64,000 nucleotides of DNA, taken from positions 310,001 through 374,000 of the forward strand of contig NZ_BAABHW010000001.1 of the NCBI RefSeq assembly GCF_039542305.1, written 5' to 3'. Below, piece after piece: positions 1 to 8,452 of this stretch. The notes under the pieces were generated by a model. It was not told where the DNA came from and did no database searches. It saw only the letters and a program-made list of their open reading frames with translations. Numbering within the stretch: position 1 is the stretch's first letter; the number at the start of each line of letters is the position of its first letter. The position numbers were made by a program, and so were the translations under genes. This DNA is from Roseibacterium beibuensis. Lineage in GTDB: Bacteria > Pseudomonadota > Alphaproteobacteria > Rhodobacterales > Rhodobacteraceae.

Positions 1-602
1 ACGATGGCGAGGGGCGCGCCGATCCGGGTGGCCAGTTCACGCGCGCGGCTCACACCGCCGACGTCGGGCGAAATGACCATCACGTCGGACATGTCGCCGT
101 CCATCTGGTGCAGGATGTCGAGCGCGAAAATCGGGCTGGCATAGAGGTTGTCGACGGGGATGTCGAAGAAGCCCTGGATCTGGGCGGCGTGCAGGTCCAT
201 CGTCAGGACCCGCTCGACCCCGCCATGGGTGATGAGGTTCGACACCAGCTTGGCCGAAATGGGCGTGCGCGCCTTGGTGCGGCGATCCTGCCGGGCGTAG
301 CCGAAATAGGGGATCACGGCAGTGACGCGCGCAGCCGAGGAGCGGCGCAGCGCATCGGCCATGATCAGGAGTTCCATCAGGTTGTCATTCGCCGGTTTCG
401 AGGTCGGCTGGATGATGAACATGTCTTCGCCACGGACGTTCTCGTAGACCTCTACGAAGATCTCCTGGTCGTTGAAGCGTTCGACGCGGGCGTCGACAAG
501 GCCCACCTGCATGCCGCGATGCATGGACATGCGGCGCGCGATGGCTTCGGCCAGGGGCCGGTTGGCGTTTCCGGAAATGAGCTTGGGTTCGGTCGAAGGC
601 AT
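1..602 (-). CDS. prs: Ribose-phosphate pyrophosphokinase, 5' part only
   Basis: The enzyme makes phosphoribosyl pyrophosphate from ribose 5-phosphate and ATP for purine, pyrimidine, histidine and NAD synthesis in the cytoplasm. The first 200 residues are present; the 3' end lies outside the window. Visible family motifs are FNDQEIFVEV near residue 44, PYFGYARQDR near residue 98 (the flexible ATP-binding region) and DLHAAQIQGFF near residue 136, which precedes the ribose-5-phosphate site. The protein starts MPSTEPKLIS, as in alphaproteobacterial homologues, so the ATG at 602 is preferred. It is divergent from the isomerase gene at 746. Family assignment is certain; only the missing C-terminal part is unknown. 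Confidence 0.96.
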   Translation of the reverse strand, partial: MPSTEPKLISGNANRPLAEAIARRMSMHRGMQVGLVDARVERFNDQEIFVEVYENVRGEDMFIIQPTSKPANDNLMELLIMADALRRSSAARVTAVIPYFGYARQDRRTKARTPISAKLVSNLITHGGVERVLTMDLHAAQIQGFFDIPVDNLYASPIFALDILHQMDGDMSDVMVISPDVGGVSRARELATRIGAPLAI

Positions 603-685
603 GGCGGCAGCGGTCCCCTGGTCTGTCCCTTGGTGTTCGAGGCCGGACGCACGCCGCCGCCCCCCAACAGGCGACCTGCGATCGG

Positions 686-713
686 TTGACACCCCCTAGC
701 ACCCGCCTAGGCT
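686..713 (+). promoter_or_regulatory. Putative sigma-70 type promoter of the isomerase/hydrolase pair
   Basis: A perfect TTGACA (686-691) is followed after 16 bp by TAGGCT (708-713), 33 bp upstream of the ATG at 746. It lies in the divergent spacer with prs. The -35 box is consensus; the -10 box is weak, as is common in GC-rich alphaproteobacteria. No transcript data support it. Confidence 0.4.
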
Positions 714-745
714 GCGCGCAAAGCCAAATCGGGAGCGCGCGGCAC

Positions 746-1345
746 ATGGCCCATATCGACTACTATTTCTCGACGATCTCACCCTTCACCTACCTGGCCG
801 GGACACGGATGGAGGAGGTGGCTGCGCGCCACGGGGCGACGATCACCTATCGTCCCTTCGACGTGATCGCCGCCTTCGCCCGCACCGGTGGCGTGGCCCC
901 GAAAGAGCGGCACCCCGCCCGCCTGGAACTGCGCGCGCAAGAGTTGCGCCGACAGGCTGCCAAGCACGGCCTTGCCATCGACCTCGATCCGCCCTTGCGC
1001 GCGGTGAACGCAGCCCCGTCATCCTACGCCTTCATCGCGGCGGAGAAGGCGGGTGGCGGAGACCTTGGGCGGCTGGTGCATGCCTTCACCGGCGCGGTCT
1101 GGCGCGACAAGCGCGACATCGCCGAGGATGACGTGATCGCCGATTGCCTCGACGAGGCCGGGTTCGACCGGGGGCTTGCGGGCATGGCCATGTTGCAAGG
1201 CGCCGAGCAGTATACGCGTAATCTTGAAGATGCGGTGAACGCAGGCGTGTTCGGCGCGCCGTTCTACATCGTGGACGGGACCGAGAAGTTCTGGGGGCAG
1301 GACCGCATCGAGGATCTGGACCTGTTTCTGTCTGGCAAGCTGTGA
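746..1345 (+). CDS. 2-hydroxychromene-2-carboxylate isomerase family protein (DsbA-like fold)
   Basis: Predicted 199-residue cytoplasmic protein of the thioredoxin-fold, GST-kappa/HCCA isomerase family. In naphthalene degraders these enzymes isomerise 2-hydroxychromene-2-carboxylate with glutathione; the physiological substrate here is unknown. The N-terminal FSTISPFTYLAG segment is the family's glutathione-site region, with serines where DsbA has CxxC. The C-terminal FGAPFYIVDG holds the cis-proline loop and FWGQDRIEDL is the usual terminal motif. The ATG at 746 is preferred to upstream frame extensions because the family motif begins within ten residues of it. Its stop overlaps the GTG start of the following hydrolase, so the two are probably co-transcribed. 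Confidence 0.85.
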   Translation: MAHIDYYFSTISPFTYLAGTRMEEVAARHGATITYRPFDVIAAFARTGGVAPKERHPARLELRAQELRRQAAKHGLAIDLDPPLRAVNAAPSSYAFIAAEKAGGGDLGRLVHAFTGAVWRDKRDIAEDDVIADCLDEAGFDRGLAGMAMLQGAEQYTRNLEDAVNAGVFGAPFYIVDGTEKFWGQDRIEDLDLFLSGKL

Positions 1346-2103
1346 GCGGCATTCGGCATTGGGGGACGGGAGAGCCCGCGCTGGCGCTGCATTGTTCGCT
1401 GGCCCATGCCGGGGCGTGGGACGGGGTGGCGCGCGCCCTTGGGGATCGGCTGGCCGTTTCCGCGCCGGACCTTGTCGGCCATGGGCGCGGGCCGGCGCGG
1501 GACCCGGCGCAGGATTACCATGACCAGGTGACCGCGCAGGCGAAGGCGTGCTTGCCGGAGGAGGCGTGCCACCTGATCGGGCACAGTTTCGGGGCAACGG
1601 TGGCGTTGCGGCTGGCGATCGAGCAGCCCGACCGCGTCGCCTCCCTTACCCTGATCGAGCCGGTGCTGTTTGCGGCGGCCGGCGACAGCGCGGGCCAGAG
1701 AGAACATTCCAGCGCCCTGTCCGGGATGGAGGCGCTGATCGCCGCGGGCGATGACGCGGGCGCGGCGCGGCTGTTTCTGAAGGTCTGGGGCGGCGGTGTG
1801 CCGTTCGACGCCATGCCCGAGGCACAGCAACGCTACATGGCCGACCGCATCTGGGTGATCCCGGCCAGCGACGCGGCGTTGAGCGGCGACCGGGCGGGAT
1901 TGCTGCCGCGCCTTGGCCGGGTGCAGTGCCCGGTCCTGTTGCTGGAGGGAGGCCGCTCGCCGCGCGTGATTGCGGATATCCAGGCGGCCTTGGCCGAGGA
2001 TCCGCCCGATGCGAGGCGCGTGGTGATCGAGGGGGCGGGGCACATGCTGCCCATCACCCACCCGGCCGAGGTCGCGGCAGAGATCCGGGCGTTTCTGTCC
2101 TGA
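1342..2103 (+). CDS. Alpha/beta-fold hydrolase
   Basis: Predicted 253-residue cytoplasmic alpha/beta hydrolase. The nucleophile elbow GHSFG (serine near residue 81), an oxyanion-region HCSLAHAGAW near residue 17 and a late GAGHMLPITHP carrying the catalytic histidine near residue 231 are all visible. There is no signal peptide. It starts with GTG at 1342 and overlaps the stop of the isomerase gene by 4 bp, which points to translational coupling. Substrate cannot be read from sequence; esterases, C-C bond hydrolases and haloperoxidase-like enzymes share this pattern. Coupling to a ring-isomerase homologue would fit minor aromatic metabolism, but this is inference. Confidence 0.85.
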   Translation: MSGIRHWGTGEPALALHCSLAHAGAWDGVARALGDRLAVSAPDLVGHGRGPARDPAQDYHDQVTAQAKACLPEEACHLIGHSFGATVALRLAIEQPDRVASLTLIEPVLFAAAGDSAGQREHSSALSGMEALIAAGDDAGAARLFLKVWGGGVPFDAMPEAQQRYMADRIWVIPASDAALSGDRAGLLPRLGRVQCPVLLLEGGRSPRVIADIQAALAEDPPDARRVVIEGAGHMLPITHPAEVAAEIRAFLS

Positions 2104-2114
2104 ACGATCCCAGG

Positions 2115-2225
2115 GGTTGCGCCGGCTTTGCCGTCGCCCGGGCGAGCGCGGCACGGGGCATCGAGCCCCGTGCCGCGCTGACGCGCGTGCCGCGCGCCTG
2201 CATATTTTCCGGGATAAAGATGGGG
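2115..2225 (+). repeat. Convergent-spacer repeat element, copy A
   Basis: This fills the spacer between the hydrolase gene (plus) and the threonine aldolase gene (minus). It has three modules: a head GGTTGCGCCG...CGTCGCCCGG, a perfect 14-bp inverted repeat (2146-2159 with 2165-2178, loop ATCGA) and an AT-richer tail with ATAAAGATGGGG (2201-2225). The same modules recur at 18015-18120 and on the minus strand at 37858-37973; a copy without the head is at 57722-57776. The hairpin could terminate transcription from either side. Confidence 0.75.
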
Positions 2226-2241
2226 TGAGGGTGCGATCCCG

Positions 2242-3294
2242 TCAGCCGCGCCAGAGGTCGATGACCCGGGCCACGTCCTCGGGCTTGCAGGACCAGTCGG
2301 TGACGAGGCGGCAGCGGATCAAGTCGTCTTCCGGACCCTCCAGCGAGGATTGGAAGGGGAAGAGATAATACTGGGCGCCGGCCTCCATCGCGCGCTTGTG
2401 GGCCCCGCGAGGCAGTTCGGCGAAGATCATGTTGCCGGCGGGGTCATGCAACAGCCGCGCCTCGGGGATGGCGCGCAGGGCGGCGGCCAGTTCGGCGCAG
2501 CGGGCATTGGCGGCCCTAGCCGTGTCGAGCCAGAGATCGTCGGTGACATAGGCCAGCATCTGCGCGGCGAGGTAGCGGTGCTTGGACCACAGATGCGCGG
2601 CGCGCTTGCGGCGGAGCTGGAATTCCCAGGACAGCTCGGGATCGAACAGCACCACGGCCTCGACCCCGAGGCAGCCATTCTTGGTGCCGCCGAAGCTGAC
2701 CGCGTCGATGCCGGCCTTCCACGTCATCTCGGCCGGGGTGCAGCCGAGCGCGGCGCAGGCATTGGCGAAACGCGCGCCGTCGAGATGGGTTTTCAGGCCG
2801 AAGGATTTCGCGACGTCGGTCAGGGCGCGGATTTCCTCCAGCGTGTAAGCGGTGCCGACCTCGGTGATCTGGGTGATGGTGACCGGGCCACGCTGGACGC
2901 CGTGCACGCCCTTGTCGCCGGTATGCGCGATGGCGCGGGCCAGCGCCTCGGGCGTCATCTTGCCATCGGCGCCGTCGATCAGGGTCAGCTTGGCGCCGTT
3001 GGTGAAGAATTCGGGCGCGCCGCATTCATCCTCTTCGACATGGGCGACGCGGTGGCAGAAGACGGCATCCCACGGGTTCGCCATGACGCCGAGCGCCAGC
3101 GAGTTCGCCGCCGTGCCGGTGGCGACCAGATGCACCGCGGCGTCGGGCGCTTCGAAGAGGCGGCGCACGGCATCGGCGGCCAGCCCGCTCAGCGCGTCAT
3201 TGCCATAGGGCATCGCGTAGCCGTCGTTGGCGCGCGTCACGGCCTCCATCACTTTTGGATGGGCTGGCCCGGTGTTGTCGGATGCGAACATCAT
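2242..3294 (-). CDS. ltaE: Low-specificity L-threonine aldolase
   Basis: PLP enzyme of the beta-eliminating lyase family that cleaves L-threonine or L-allo-threonine to glycine and acetaldehyde. The 350-residue protein starts MMFASDNTG, the typical N-terminus. It shows THLDGARFANA (the aspartate that contacts the PLP ring nitrogen) and SFGGTKNGCLG, where the lysine is the expected Schiff-base residue. The ATGATG start overlaps the TGA stop of the YcgN-type gene, so ltaE is the last gene of the minus-strand run with ribF. The frame stays open far upstream but that part is the shadow of the YcgN gene. Repeat element A lies directly downstream. Confidence 0.93.
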   Translation of the reverse strand: MMFASDNTGPAHPKVMEAVTRANDGYAMPYGNDALSGLAADAVRRLFEAPDAAVHLVATGTAANSLALGVMANPWDAVFCHRVAHVEEDECGAPEFFTNGAKLTLIDGADGKMTPEALARAIAHTGDKGVHGVQRGPVTITQITEVGTAYTLEEIRALTDVAKSFGLKTHLDGARFANACAALGCTPAEMTWKAGIDAVSFGGTKNGCLGVEAVVLFDPELSWEFQLRRKRAAHLWSKHRYLAAQMLAYVTDDLWLDTARAANARCAELAAALRAIPEARLLHDPAGNMIFAELPRGAHKRAMEAGAQYYLFPFQSSLEGPEDDLIRCRLVTDWSCKPEDVARVIDLWRG

Positions 3295-3737
3295 GTTCCC
3301 GGCTCCTCGATAATGTAATCTTCCCAGTCTTCTTCGGGCACTTCGAACTCGGGCACCGTGATGCCGCGCATCGAGATGCCCGCCTCGTGGACCGTGCCCG
3401 GATCGCCCGAGACGAGCGGATGCCACCAGGCCAGTGGCTTGCCCTCGTGCAGCAGGCGGTAGGCGCAGGTCTCGGGCATGAAATAGGCGACCTCGGCCAT
3501 GGTGCCGGGGGTCAGCTGGATGCAATCGGGCACCAGTTGCTTGCGGATCTCGTACTGGCCGCAGCGGCAGGTCTGATCGTCGAGCAGGCGGCAGGCGACG
3601 CGGGTCAGGGCGACCTCGCCGGTATCCTCGTCCTCGAGCTTGTTCAGGCAGCATTTTCCGCAGCCGTCGCAGAGCGCCTCCCACTCCTCGGGCGTCATGC
3701 GCTCCATCGGCACGCGATCCCAGAACCGGTCTCTCAT
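3291..3737 (-). CDS. YcgN family cysteine-cluster protein (UPF0260)
   Basis: Small 148-residue cytoplasmic protein. CDGCGKCCLNKLED near residues 23-36, further cysteines in RVACRLLDDQTCRCGQY and PDCIQL, and the later ETCAYRLL make up the family's conserved cysteine set, which suggests a bound metal or iron-sulfur cluster. The molecular function of the family is not established. The start overlaps ribF by 4 bp and the stop overlaps ltaE by 4 bp, so it is embedded in one operon. The length matches E. coli YcgN (about 150 residues). Confidence 0.9.
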   Translation of the reverse strand: MRDRFWDRVPMERMTPEEWEALCDGCGKCCLNKLEDEDTGEVALTRVACRLLDDQTCRCGQYEIRKQLVPDCIQLTPGTMAEVAYFMPETCAYRLLHEGKPLAWWHPLVSGDPGTVHEAGISMRGITVPEFEVPEEDWEDYIIEEPGT

Positions 3738-4660
3738 GCATGCTCCAGCGCGGCGCGCGCCTGTTCGCTGTCGCGGTTCATCTGGTCGATCAGCGCGTCG
3801 AGACTGTCGAATTTCACCTCGCCGCGCAGGTGCTCGACCAGGCCGACGGACAGGTGCTGTTCGTAGAGATCGCCGGAGAAATCGAAAAGGAAGCTTTCCA
3901 GATTCGGGCGCGGGCGTTCGAACATGGGCCGGATGCCAAGATTGGCAACGCCCTTGTAGCTGCCCTGGTGGGGGCCGGACAGGACGTCGACCAGCACGGC
4001 ATAGACACCGGGTTTGGGCACGTGCAGCCCGTCGAGTTCCATGTTCGCCGTGGGATAGCCCAGTTGGCGGCCGCGTTTCTCGCCATGCAGGACCGGGCCT
4101 TCGATGCGGTGCCAGTGACCCAGCATTCCGGCGGCGTCCCGCGGACGGCCCTCGGACAGCGCCTCGCGGATCGCGGTGGAGGAGACGGCACCGAGATCCC
4201 CATGCAAGAGGGGCGCGATGGTGGTGTCGAACCCCATCTCGCGTCCCATGTCGCGCAACATCTCGGCGGTGCCGGTGCGGCCCTTGCCGAAGCAGAAATC
4301 GGCGCCGATCACGACATGGCTGACCCCGAGCGCACCCGCCAGCACGTCGCGGGCGAATTCCTCGGCGGTCAGGCCCGAGAGGTTCGCATCGAAGGGAAGT
4401 TCGGCCAGCACCACGACGCCCAGCTTGGCAAGACGGTGGGCGCGCGCCTCGGCATTCATCAGGCGGAAGGGGGGGGCATCGGGGGCGAAGAACTCGCGCG
4501 GATGCGGCTCGAAGGTCACGACGCCCAGGGGCACGCCATCGCGCCGCGCAAGGTCGATCACATGCTGGTGGCCCAGATGCACGCCGTCGAAATTGCCGAT
4601 CGCCACCGAGGCGCCGCGCTCTTCCGGTCGGACATATTGGTAATCGCGCACGATCCGCAT
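3734..4660 (-). CDS. ribF: Bifunctional riboflavin kinase / FAD synthetase
   Basis: The 308-residue protein phosphorylates riboflavin to FMN and adenylates FMN to FAD in the cytoplasm. The N-terminal nucleotidyltransferase domain shows AIGNFDGVHLGHQHV (residues ~21-35) and SSTAIREALSEG near residue 160. The C-terminal flavokinase domain shows GYPTANMELDGLHVPKPGVY near residue 200. Length is standard for the fused enzyme. It overlaps the YcgN gene by 4 bp and sits about 50 bp downstream of the MaoC gene. I see no FMN riboswitch in the short upstream spacer. Confidence 0.95.
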   Translation of the reverse strand: MRIVRDYQYVRPEERGASVAIGNFDGVHLGHQHVIDLARRDGVPLGVVTFEPHPREFFAPDAPPFRLMNAEARAHRLAKLGVVVLAELPFDANLSGLTAEEFARDVLAGALGVSHVVIGADFCFGKGRTGTAEMLRDMGREMGFDTTIAPLLHGDLGAVSSTAIREALSEGRPRDAAGMLGHWHRIEGPVLHGEKRGRQLGYPTANMELDGLHVPKPGVYAVLVDVLSGPHQGSYKGVANLGIRPMFERPRPNLESFLFDFSGDLYEQHLSVGLVEHLRGEVKFDSLDALIDQMNRDSEQARAALEHA

Positions 4661-4709
4661 GGGGCGGGCTTAGCGGCCACGCGATCCGAGGGCAAGCGGG
4701 GGCTTGGCG

Positions 4710-5153
4710 TCAGTCGAACTTGCCGGACGGGGCGAGCACGTTGGCCTCCCCCTTGACGACGACGGTTTCGCCGACACGGCAATGGGTGGCGAGTTTCACC
4801 CGGCGCTTGGAATAGTCGATTTCCAGCACTTCGACCTCGGCGGTCACAAGGTCGCCGGGACGCACGGGCGCCATGAATTTCAGGGTCTGTCCGAGGTAGA
4901 CCGTGCCATGGCCGGGAAGTTGTTCCCCGATCACGGCCGAGATCAGCCCGGCGGTCAGCATGCCATGGGCGATGCGGCCTTCGAAGATGGTGTCCTGCGC
5001 GTAATCATCATCGAGATGCACAGGGTTCCTGTCGGTCGACACCTCGGCAAAAAGCTCGATGTCCCGGTCCGTGACCACCTTGGTCAGGGTGCGAACCATC
5101 CCGACCTCGAGATCTTCGATCACGATGGTGCCGCGAGGCATGTTGTCCAGCAT
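4710..5153 (-). CDS. MaoC-like (R)-specific enoyl-CoA hydratase family protein
   Basis: Hot-dog fold protein of 147 residues. AEVSTDRNPVHLDDDYA followed by FEGRIAHGMLTAGLIS contains the aspartate and histidine of the hydratase-2 motif. Family members hydrate trans-2-enoyl-CoA to (R)-3-hydroxyacyl-CoA. The frame is open to 5213, but the ATG at 5153 is preferred: AAGGAG lies 9 bp before it and MLDNMPRGT resembles alphaproteobacterial relatives. The alternative ATG at 5177 lacks such a site. It probably belongs to the minus-strand run with ribF. No acyl-CoA genes are nearby, so the substrate is unknown. Confidence 0.85.
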   Translation of the reverse strand: MLDNMPRGTIVIEDLEVGMVRTLTKVVTDRDIELFAEVSTDRNPVHLDDDYAQDTIFEGRIAHGMLTAGLISAVIGEQLPGHGTVYLGQTLKFMAPVRPGDLVTAEVEVLEIDYSKRRVKLATHCRVGETVVVKGEANVLAPSGKFD

Positions 5154-5283
5154 GTCTACCGTCTCCTTCGCCGTCATGGCGCTGTCATACGGCAAACGAG
5201 CGGGATTCTGCAATGCGGAAAGTAAGAAAATGCCAAATTACCGCAGATCCGCCGCAATTATGTTGCGCGCAAGATCGTTACGC

Positions 5284-6156
5284 TCAGCGGAACATGCCGA
5301 TGGCGTAGGTCGTGGAAAGCTGGGCTTCGGCCAGGTAGGCCTCCAGTTTGGCGGGGTCTGGCTGACGCTCGGTGCCGGTTTCCGCGCGGGCGAGGCCCCC
5401 GGTGATGAACAGCGTGTCGATCCCTTCGCCCATACCGCCCTGGATGTCGGTGCGGATGCCGTCGCCGATGGCAAGGATGCGTTCGTCCGGGACGGGGCGG
5501 CCGATCTGCTGCAAGCGGCGGCGGGCAAGGTCGTAGATCGGCGGATGCGGCTTGCCGAAATAGAGGCTTTCGCCGCCCATCTCGGTATAAAGCCGGGCCA
5601 GTGCGCCGGCGCACCATTCGCGCGTCTCGCCGCGATCCACGACGATGTCGGGGTTGGCGCAGAGAAGCTTCAGCCCCCTTGTCTTGGCGAGCAGGAATTC
5701 GGGCCGCATCACCGACGGGTCGGCATGGGGGTCGAACGGGCCGGTGCAGACGATGCCCTCGGCTTCGGACAAGGGCACCCGTTGGATATCGACCGCGTCT
5801 TCGGCCAAGTCCATCGGTTTGAAGAAACTCTGGTCGCGATCTTCGCCGATGAAATAGACCTTTTCGCCGACCGCACCCTGCCACATGGCCAGCCGCGCGC
5901 TGTCGCCCGAGCTGGCGATCACGTCCCAGGTGTCGTTGGGCAAGCCCATGCGATCGAGCTGTTTCTGGACGCTTGAGCGCGGGCGCGGCGAATTCGTCAG
6001 CAGAAGGACCGTTCCCCCCTTGGCCTTGAAGGCGCGCATGGCCTCGATCGCCTCGGCATAGGGTTCGATCCCGTTATGCACACAGCCCCAAAGATCGCAG
6101 TAGAGCGCATCGTAGCGGTCTGAAATCTCGGACAGGGATTCGATGATCTGGGTCAT
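5284..6156 (-). CDS. TIGR01459-type HAD-superfamily hydrolase (IIA)
   Basis: A 290-residue cytoplasmic HAD phosphatase with a class IIA cap. Motif I reads YCDLWGCVHNG near residue 19, where the first aspartate is the expected nucleophile and the usual second aspartate is replaced by tryptophan, as in the TIGR01459 group. Motif II LLLTNSPRPR, a lysine in YFGKPHPPI and motif III ILAIGDGIRTDIQGG follow. The substrate is unknown; related IIA proteins act on sugar phosphates or nucleotides. It is the first gene of the minus-strand run leading to ribF and ltaE, separated from MaoC by about 130 bp. Confidence 0.85.
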   Translation of the reverse strand: MTQIIESLSEISDRYDALYCDLWGCVHNGIEPYAEAIEAMRAFKAKGGTVLLLTNSPRPRSSVQKQLDRMGLPNDTWDVIASSGDSARLAMWQGAVGEKVYFIGEDRDQSFFKPMDLAEDAVDIQRVPLSEAEGIVCTGPFDPHADPSVMRPEFLLAKTRGLKLLCANPDIVVDRGETREWCAGALARLYTEMGGESLYFGKPHPPIYDLARRRLQQIGRPVPDERILAIGDGIRTDIQGGMGEGIDTLFITGGLARAETGTERQPDPAKLEAYLAEAQLSTTYAIGMFR

Positions 6157-6200
6157 GGGGCGCTCCTATGGTCGTGGTGCGATGCATAGGGCGGATGGGG

Positions 6201-6295
6201 AAGGGGGGCCAGCCCCCCTTCCCGCGCGGCGGCCTGTGCCGCAGGGTCTTGGTCAGGACGAGGGGATGGGGTGGGCGGCGGAGCCTCCGCCCACC
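6201..6295. repeat. Two strong intergenic hairpins downstream of cpdB
   Basis: Inverted repeat 1 pairs AAGGGGGG (6201-6208) with CCCCCCTT (6213-6220). Inverted repeat 2 pairs GGTGGGCGG (6270-6278) with CCGCCCACC (6287-6295). They occupy the 146-bp spacer between the cpdB stop and the start of the HAD gene, so they could end cpdB transcription, although no T-tract follows. They resemble the hairpin part of elements A-D but lack the head and tail modules. Confidence 0.5.
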
Positions 6296-6302
6296 CTCGG
6301 TT

Positions 6303-8261
6303 TCAGAGCGTGATGCGATAGCGGGCGAAGCCATCCGGGCCATCGCCTGCCGGCTCGATCGTCACGCCCTCGACGCTGTCGATATAGGTTTCCGCCGCAG
6401 GGCCGGTGTCGAACAGGACGGTGGTGCCTTCCATCGGGGCAAAGGTCCAGTTGGCGTCGGCCGAGGGGCTGACCGTGCCTTGTTCCACGATGTAACGCAC
6501 GATCACGTCGCGGTTGGTGTCGGGCCCTTCGAAGATCACGGTTTCGGGGCTGGCGCCGGGGAAACTGCCGCCGCCGCCCGCGCGGTAGTTGTTGGTGGCG
6601 ACGATGAATTCCTGCTCGGGGTCGATCGGCGCGCCCTCGAACATCAGGTTCACGATGCGATGGGCATCCGGGTTCACCACCTCGCCATCATTGTTGTAGC
6701 GGTTGGGCTGGCTCAGATCGATCTGGTAGCTGACCCCGTCGATCACGTCGAAATTGTAGGACGGGAAGTCGGGGTTCAGCAGCACCTGGTCGGCCTCGCC
6801 GGGCGTGATCTGGTTGAACATGCCGGCAGACCGCTCCAGCCATTCGCGCACCTCGGCGCCGGTGATGCGGACCGCGCGCACCGTGTTGGGATAGAGGTAG
6901 AGGTCGGCCACGTTCTTAATCGCGATGGGGCCGGGCTGCACCTCGGTGTAATATTCCGGACCACCGCGGCCACCGGCCTTGAAGGGGGCGGCGGCGGACA
7001 GGATCGGCAGGCCTTCATGCTCGGTGCCGACCATCATCTGCCCAATATACCAGGTCTGGGCGTTCGACACGATCTGGACCGAGGGATCGTCGGCCACCAG
7101 CGCGAAGTAGCTGTGCAGCGGCGCGTCCGTTTCGCCCACGGCGCGGCGGACATATTCCAGCGTTGCGTCGTGTTCGGCCTGTGCCGCGGCGAGCACGGCA
7201 GGCACGCTTTCCACCAGCGGCGTGATCGAGCGGTCTTCCTCGCGGCGGTAGATGGGCCGCGCTTCGGACATGTGGCTGGCGATGCGCCAGCTGTTGCCAT
7301 CACGCTCCAGCATCAGGTCGACAAGGCCCATGTGGCTGCCCCAGAACCCGGCCATGACGGCGGGCTTGCCCATGATCGTGCCGGCTTCGGCGTCGACGCC
7401 GGGGGTTTCCGCGTAGTCGGGGCCGGGGAAGGCGCGGTGATGGTGGCCGGTCAGAACGGCGTCGATCCCGTCCACGGCGGCCAGCGGGATGCTGGCGTTT
7501 TCCATCCCGTCCACGTGATCCGCCTCGCCGATGCCCGAATGGCTGAGCGCGATGATGATTTCGGCCCCCTCCTCGCGCATCTGCGGGATATAAGCGCGGG
7601 CGGTGTCGACGATGTCACGCGCCATCACGTTGCCTTCGAGGTGGCGGCGGTCCCAGGTCATGATCTGCGGCGGGACGAAACCGATGATGCCGATGCGGAT
7701 CGGGTGCGTCTCGCCCGCGCCATCGGTCAATTCACGGTCGAGGATGACATAGGGCGGCACCAGCGTGGTGTCCTCGGTCGGGGTTGCGCCCATCTCGGAG
7801 GCGACGTTGGCGCAGACCACCGGGAAGCCGGCACCGGCCAGCGAATTCATCAGGAAGTTCAGGCCGTAGTTGAACTCGTGATTGCCGAGCGTCGAGGCGT
7901 CGAAGCCGAGCGTGTTCATGGCCGAGATGATCGGGTGACTGTCGCCTTCGGACATGCCGCGTTCATAGGCCATGTAGTCGCCCATCGGGTTGCCCTGAAG
8001 GAAATCGCCATTGTCCAGGAGGATCGAGTTTGTGGCCTCGTCGCGGATGCCCTGGATCAGGCTGGCCGTACGGGCGAGGCCCACCGTGTCGACGGGCCGG
8101 TCGCCGTAGTAGTCGTAGGGAAACACGTGCACGTGCACGTCGGTCGTTTCCATGATGCGCAGATGCGCCTGCCCGGCCTGCGCGCGGGCCGAGAACGGGT
8201 GCAGTGCGATGAAGCCTGCGGTCGAGGCGAGGAACGCGCGGCGGTTGAGATGAAAGGGCAT
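6303..8261 (-). CDS. cpdB: 2',3'-cyclic-nucleotide 2'-phosphodiesterase / 3'-nucleotidase, Tat-exported
   Basis: Periplasmic enzyme of 652 residues that dephosphorylates 2',3'-cyclic and 3'-nucleotides for scavenging of phosphate and nucleosides. A twin-arginine leader (NRRAFLA, arginines 7-8, cleavage near ARAQA) precedes a metallophosphatase domain with TTDVHVHV (~residue 40), GNHEFNYG (~126) and HHHRAFPG. The C-terminal 5'-nucleotidase domain ends with NNYRAGGGGSFPG. Length matches E. coli CpdB. A Tat rather than Sec leader is seen in many alphaproteobacterial homologues. It is monocistronic by layout, with hairpins at 6201-6295 downstream. Confidence 0.93.
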   Translation of the reverse strand: MPFHLNRRAFLASTAGFIALHPFSARAQAGQAHLRIMETTDVHVHVFPYDYYGDRPVDTVGLARTASLIQGIRDEATNSILLDNGDFLQGNPMGDYMAYERGMSEGDSHPIISAMNTLGFDASTLGNHEFNYGLNFLMNSLAGAGFPVVCANVASEMGATPTEDTTLVPPYVILDRELTDGAGETHPIRIGIIGFVPPQIMTWDRRHLEGNVMARDIVDTARAYIPQMREEGAEIIIALSHSGIGEADHVDGMENASIPLAAVDGIDAVLTGHHHRAFPGPDYAETPGVDAEAGTIMGKPAVMAGFWGSHMGLVDLMLERDGNSWRIASHMSEARPIYRREEDRSITPLVESVPAVLAAAQAEHDATLEYVRRAVGETDAPLHSYFALVADDPSVQIVSNAQTWYIGQMMVGTEHEGLPILSAAAPFKAGGRGGPEYYTEVQPGPIAIKNVADLYLYPNTVRAVRITGAEVREWLERSAGMFNQITPGEADQVLLNPDFPSYNFDVIDGVSYQIDLSQPNRYNNDGEVVNPDAHRIVNLMFEGAPIDPEQEFIVATNNYRAGGGGSFPGASPETVIFEGPDTNRDVIVRYIVEQGTVSPSADANWTFAPMEGTTVLFDTGPAAETYIDSVEGVTIEPAGDGPDGFARYRITL

Positions 8262-8392
8262 GGGATACCTCCTGTCGGAACGATGCCGCAGGACTAGCGC
8301 CGGATCGTGACCGCCCTGTTACAGGCCTGCCCGACCGGGTCTTGTGCGTCCCCGGCAGAGTCCGAGCGTCGCGCGGAATCCCTCAAACGACA

Positions 8393-8414
8393 AGAGGCGA
8401 CCGAAGCCGCCTCT
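8393..8414 (-). terminator. Putative terminator of ppaC
   Basis: A 7-bp stem, AGAGGCG (8393-8399) with CGCCTCT (8408-8414), loop of 8, lies 39 bp beyond the ppaC stop. On the minus strand it is followed by a moderately T-rich stretch (TTGTCGTTTG). Stem and position are good; the U-tract is poor. Confidence 0.45.
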
Positions 8415-8452
8415 GCGATGGGCCGAAACCGGCCTTGGCCCTGGCCTGCCGG

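Noticed and set aside
6168..8297. A 709-codon open frame on the plus strand opposite cpdB.
   Set aside because: It is the antisense shadow of cpdB: the high third-position GC of cpdB keeps the complementary frame open. The translated sequence has no domain and is His/Val/Gly rich. The same applies to long antisense frames opposite ribF, nadE, the SUV3-like helicase, iorB and the DppC-type gene.
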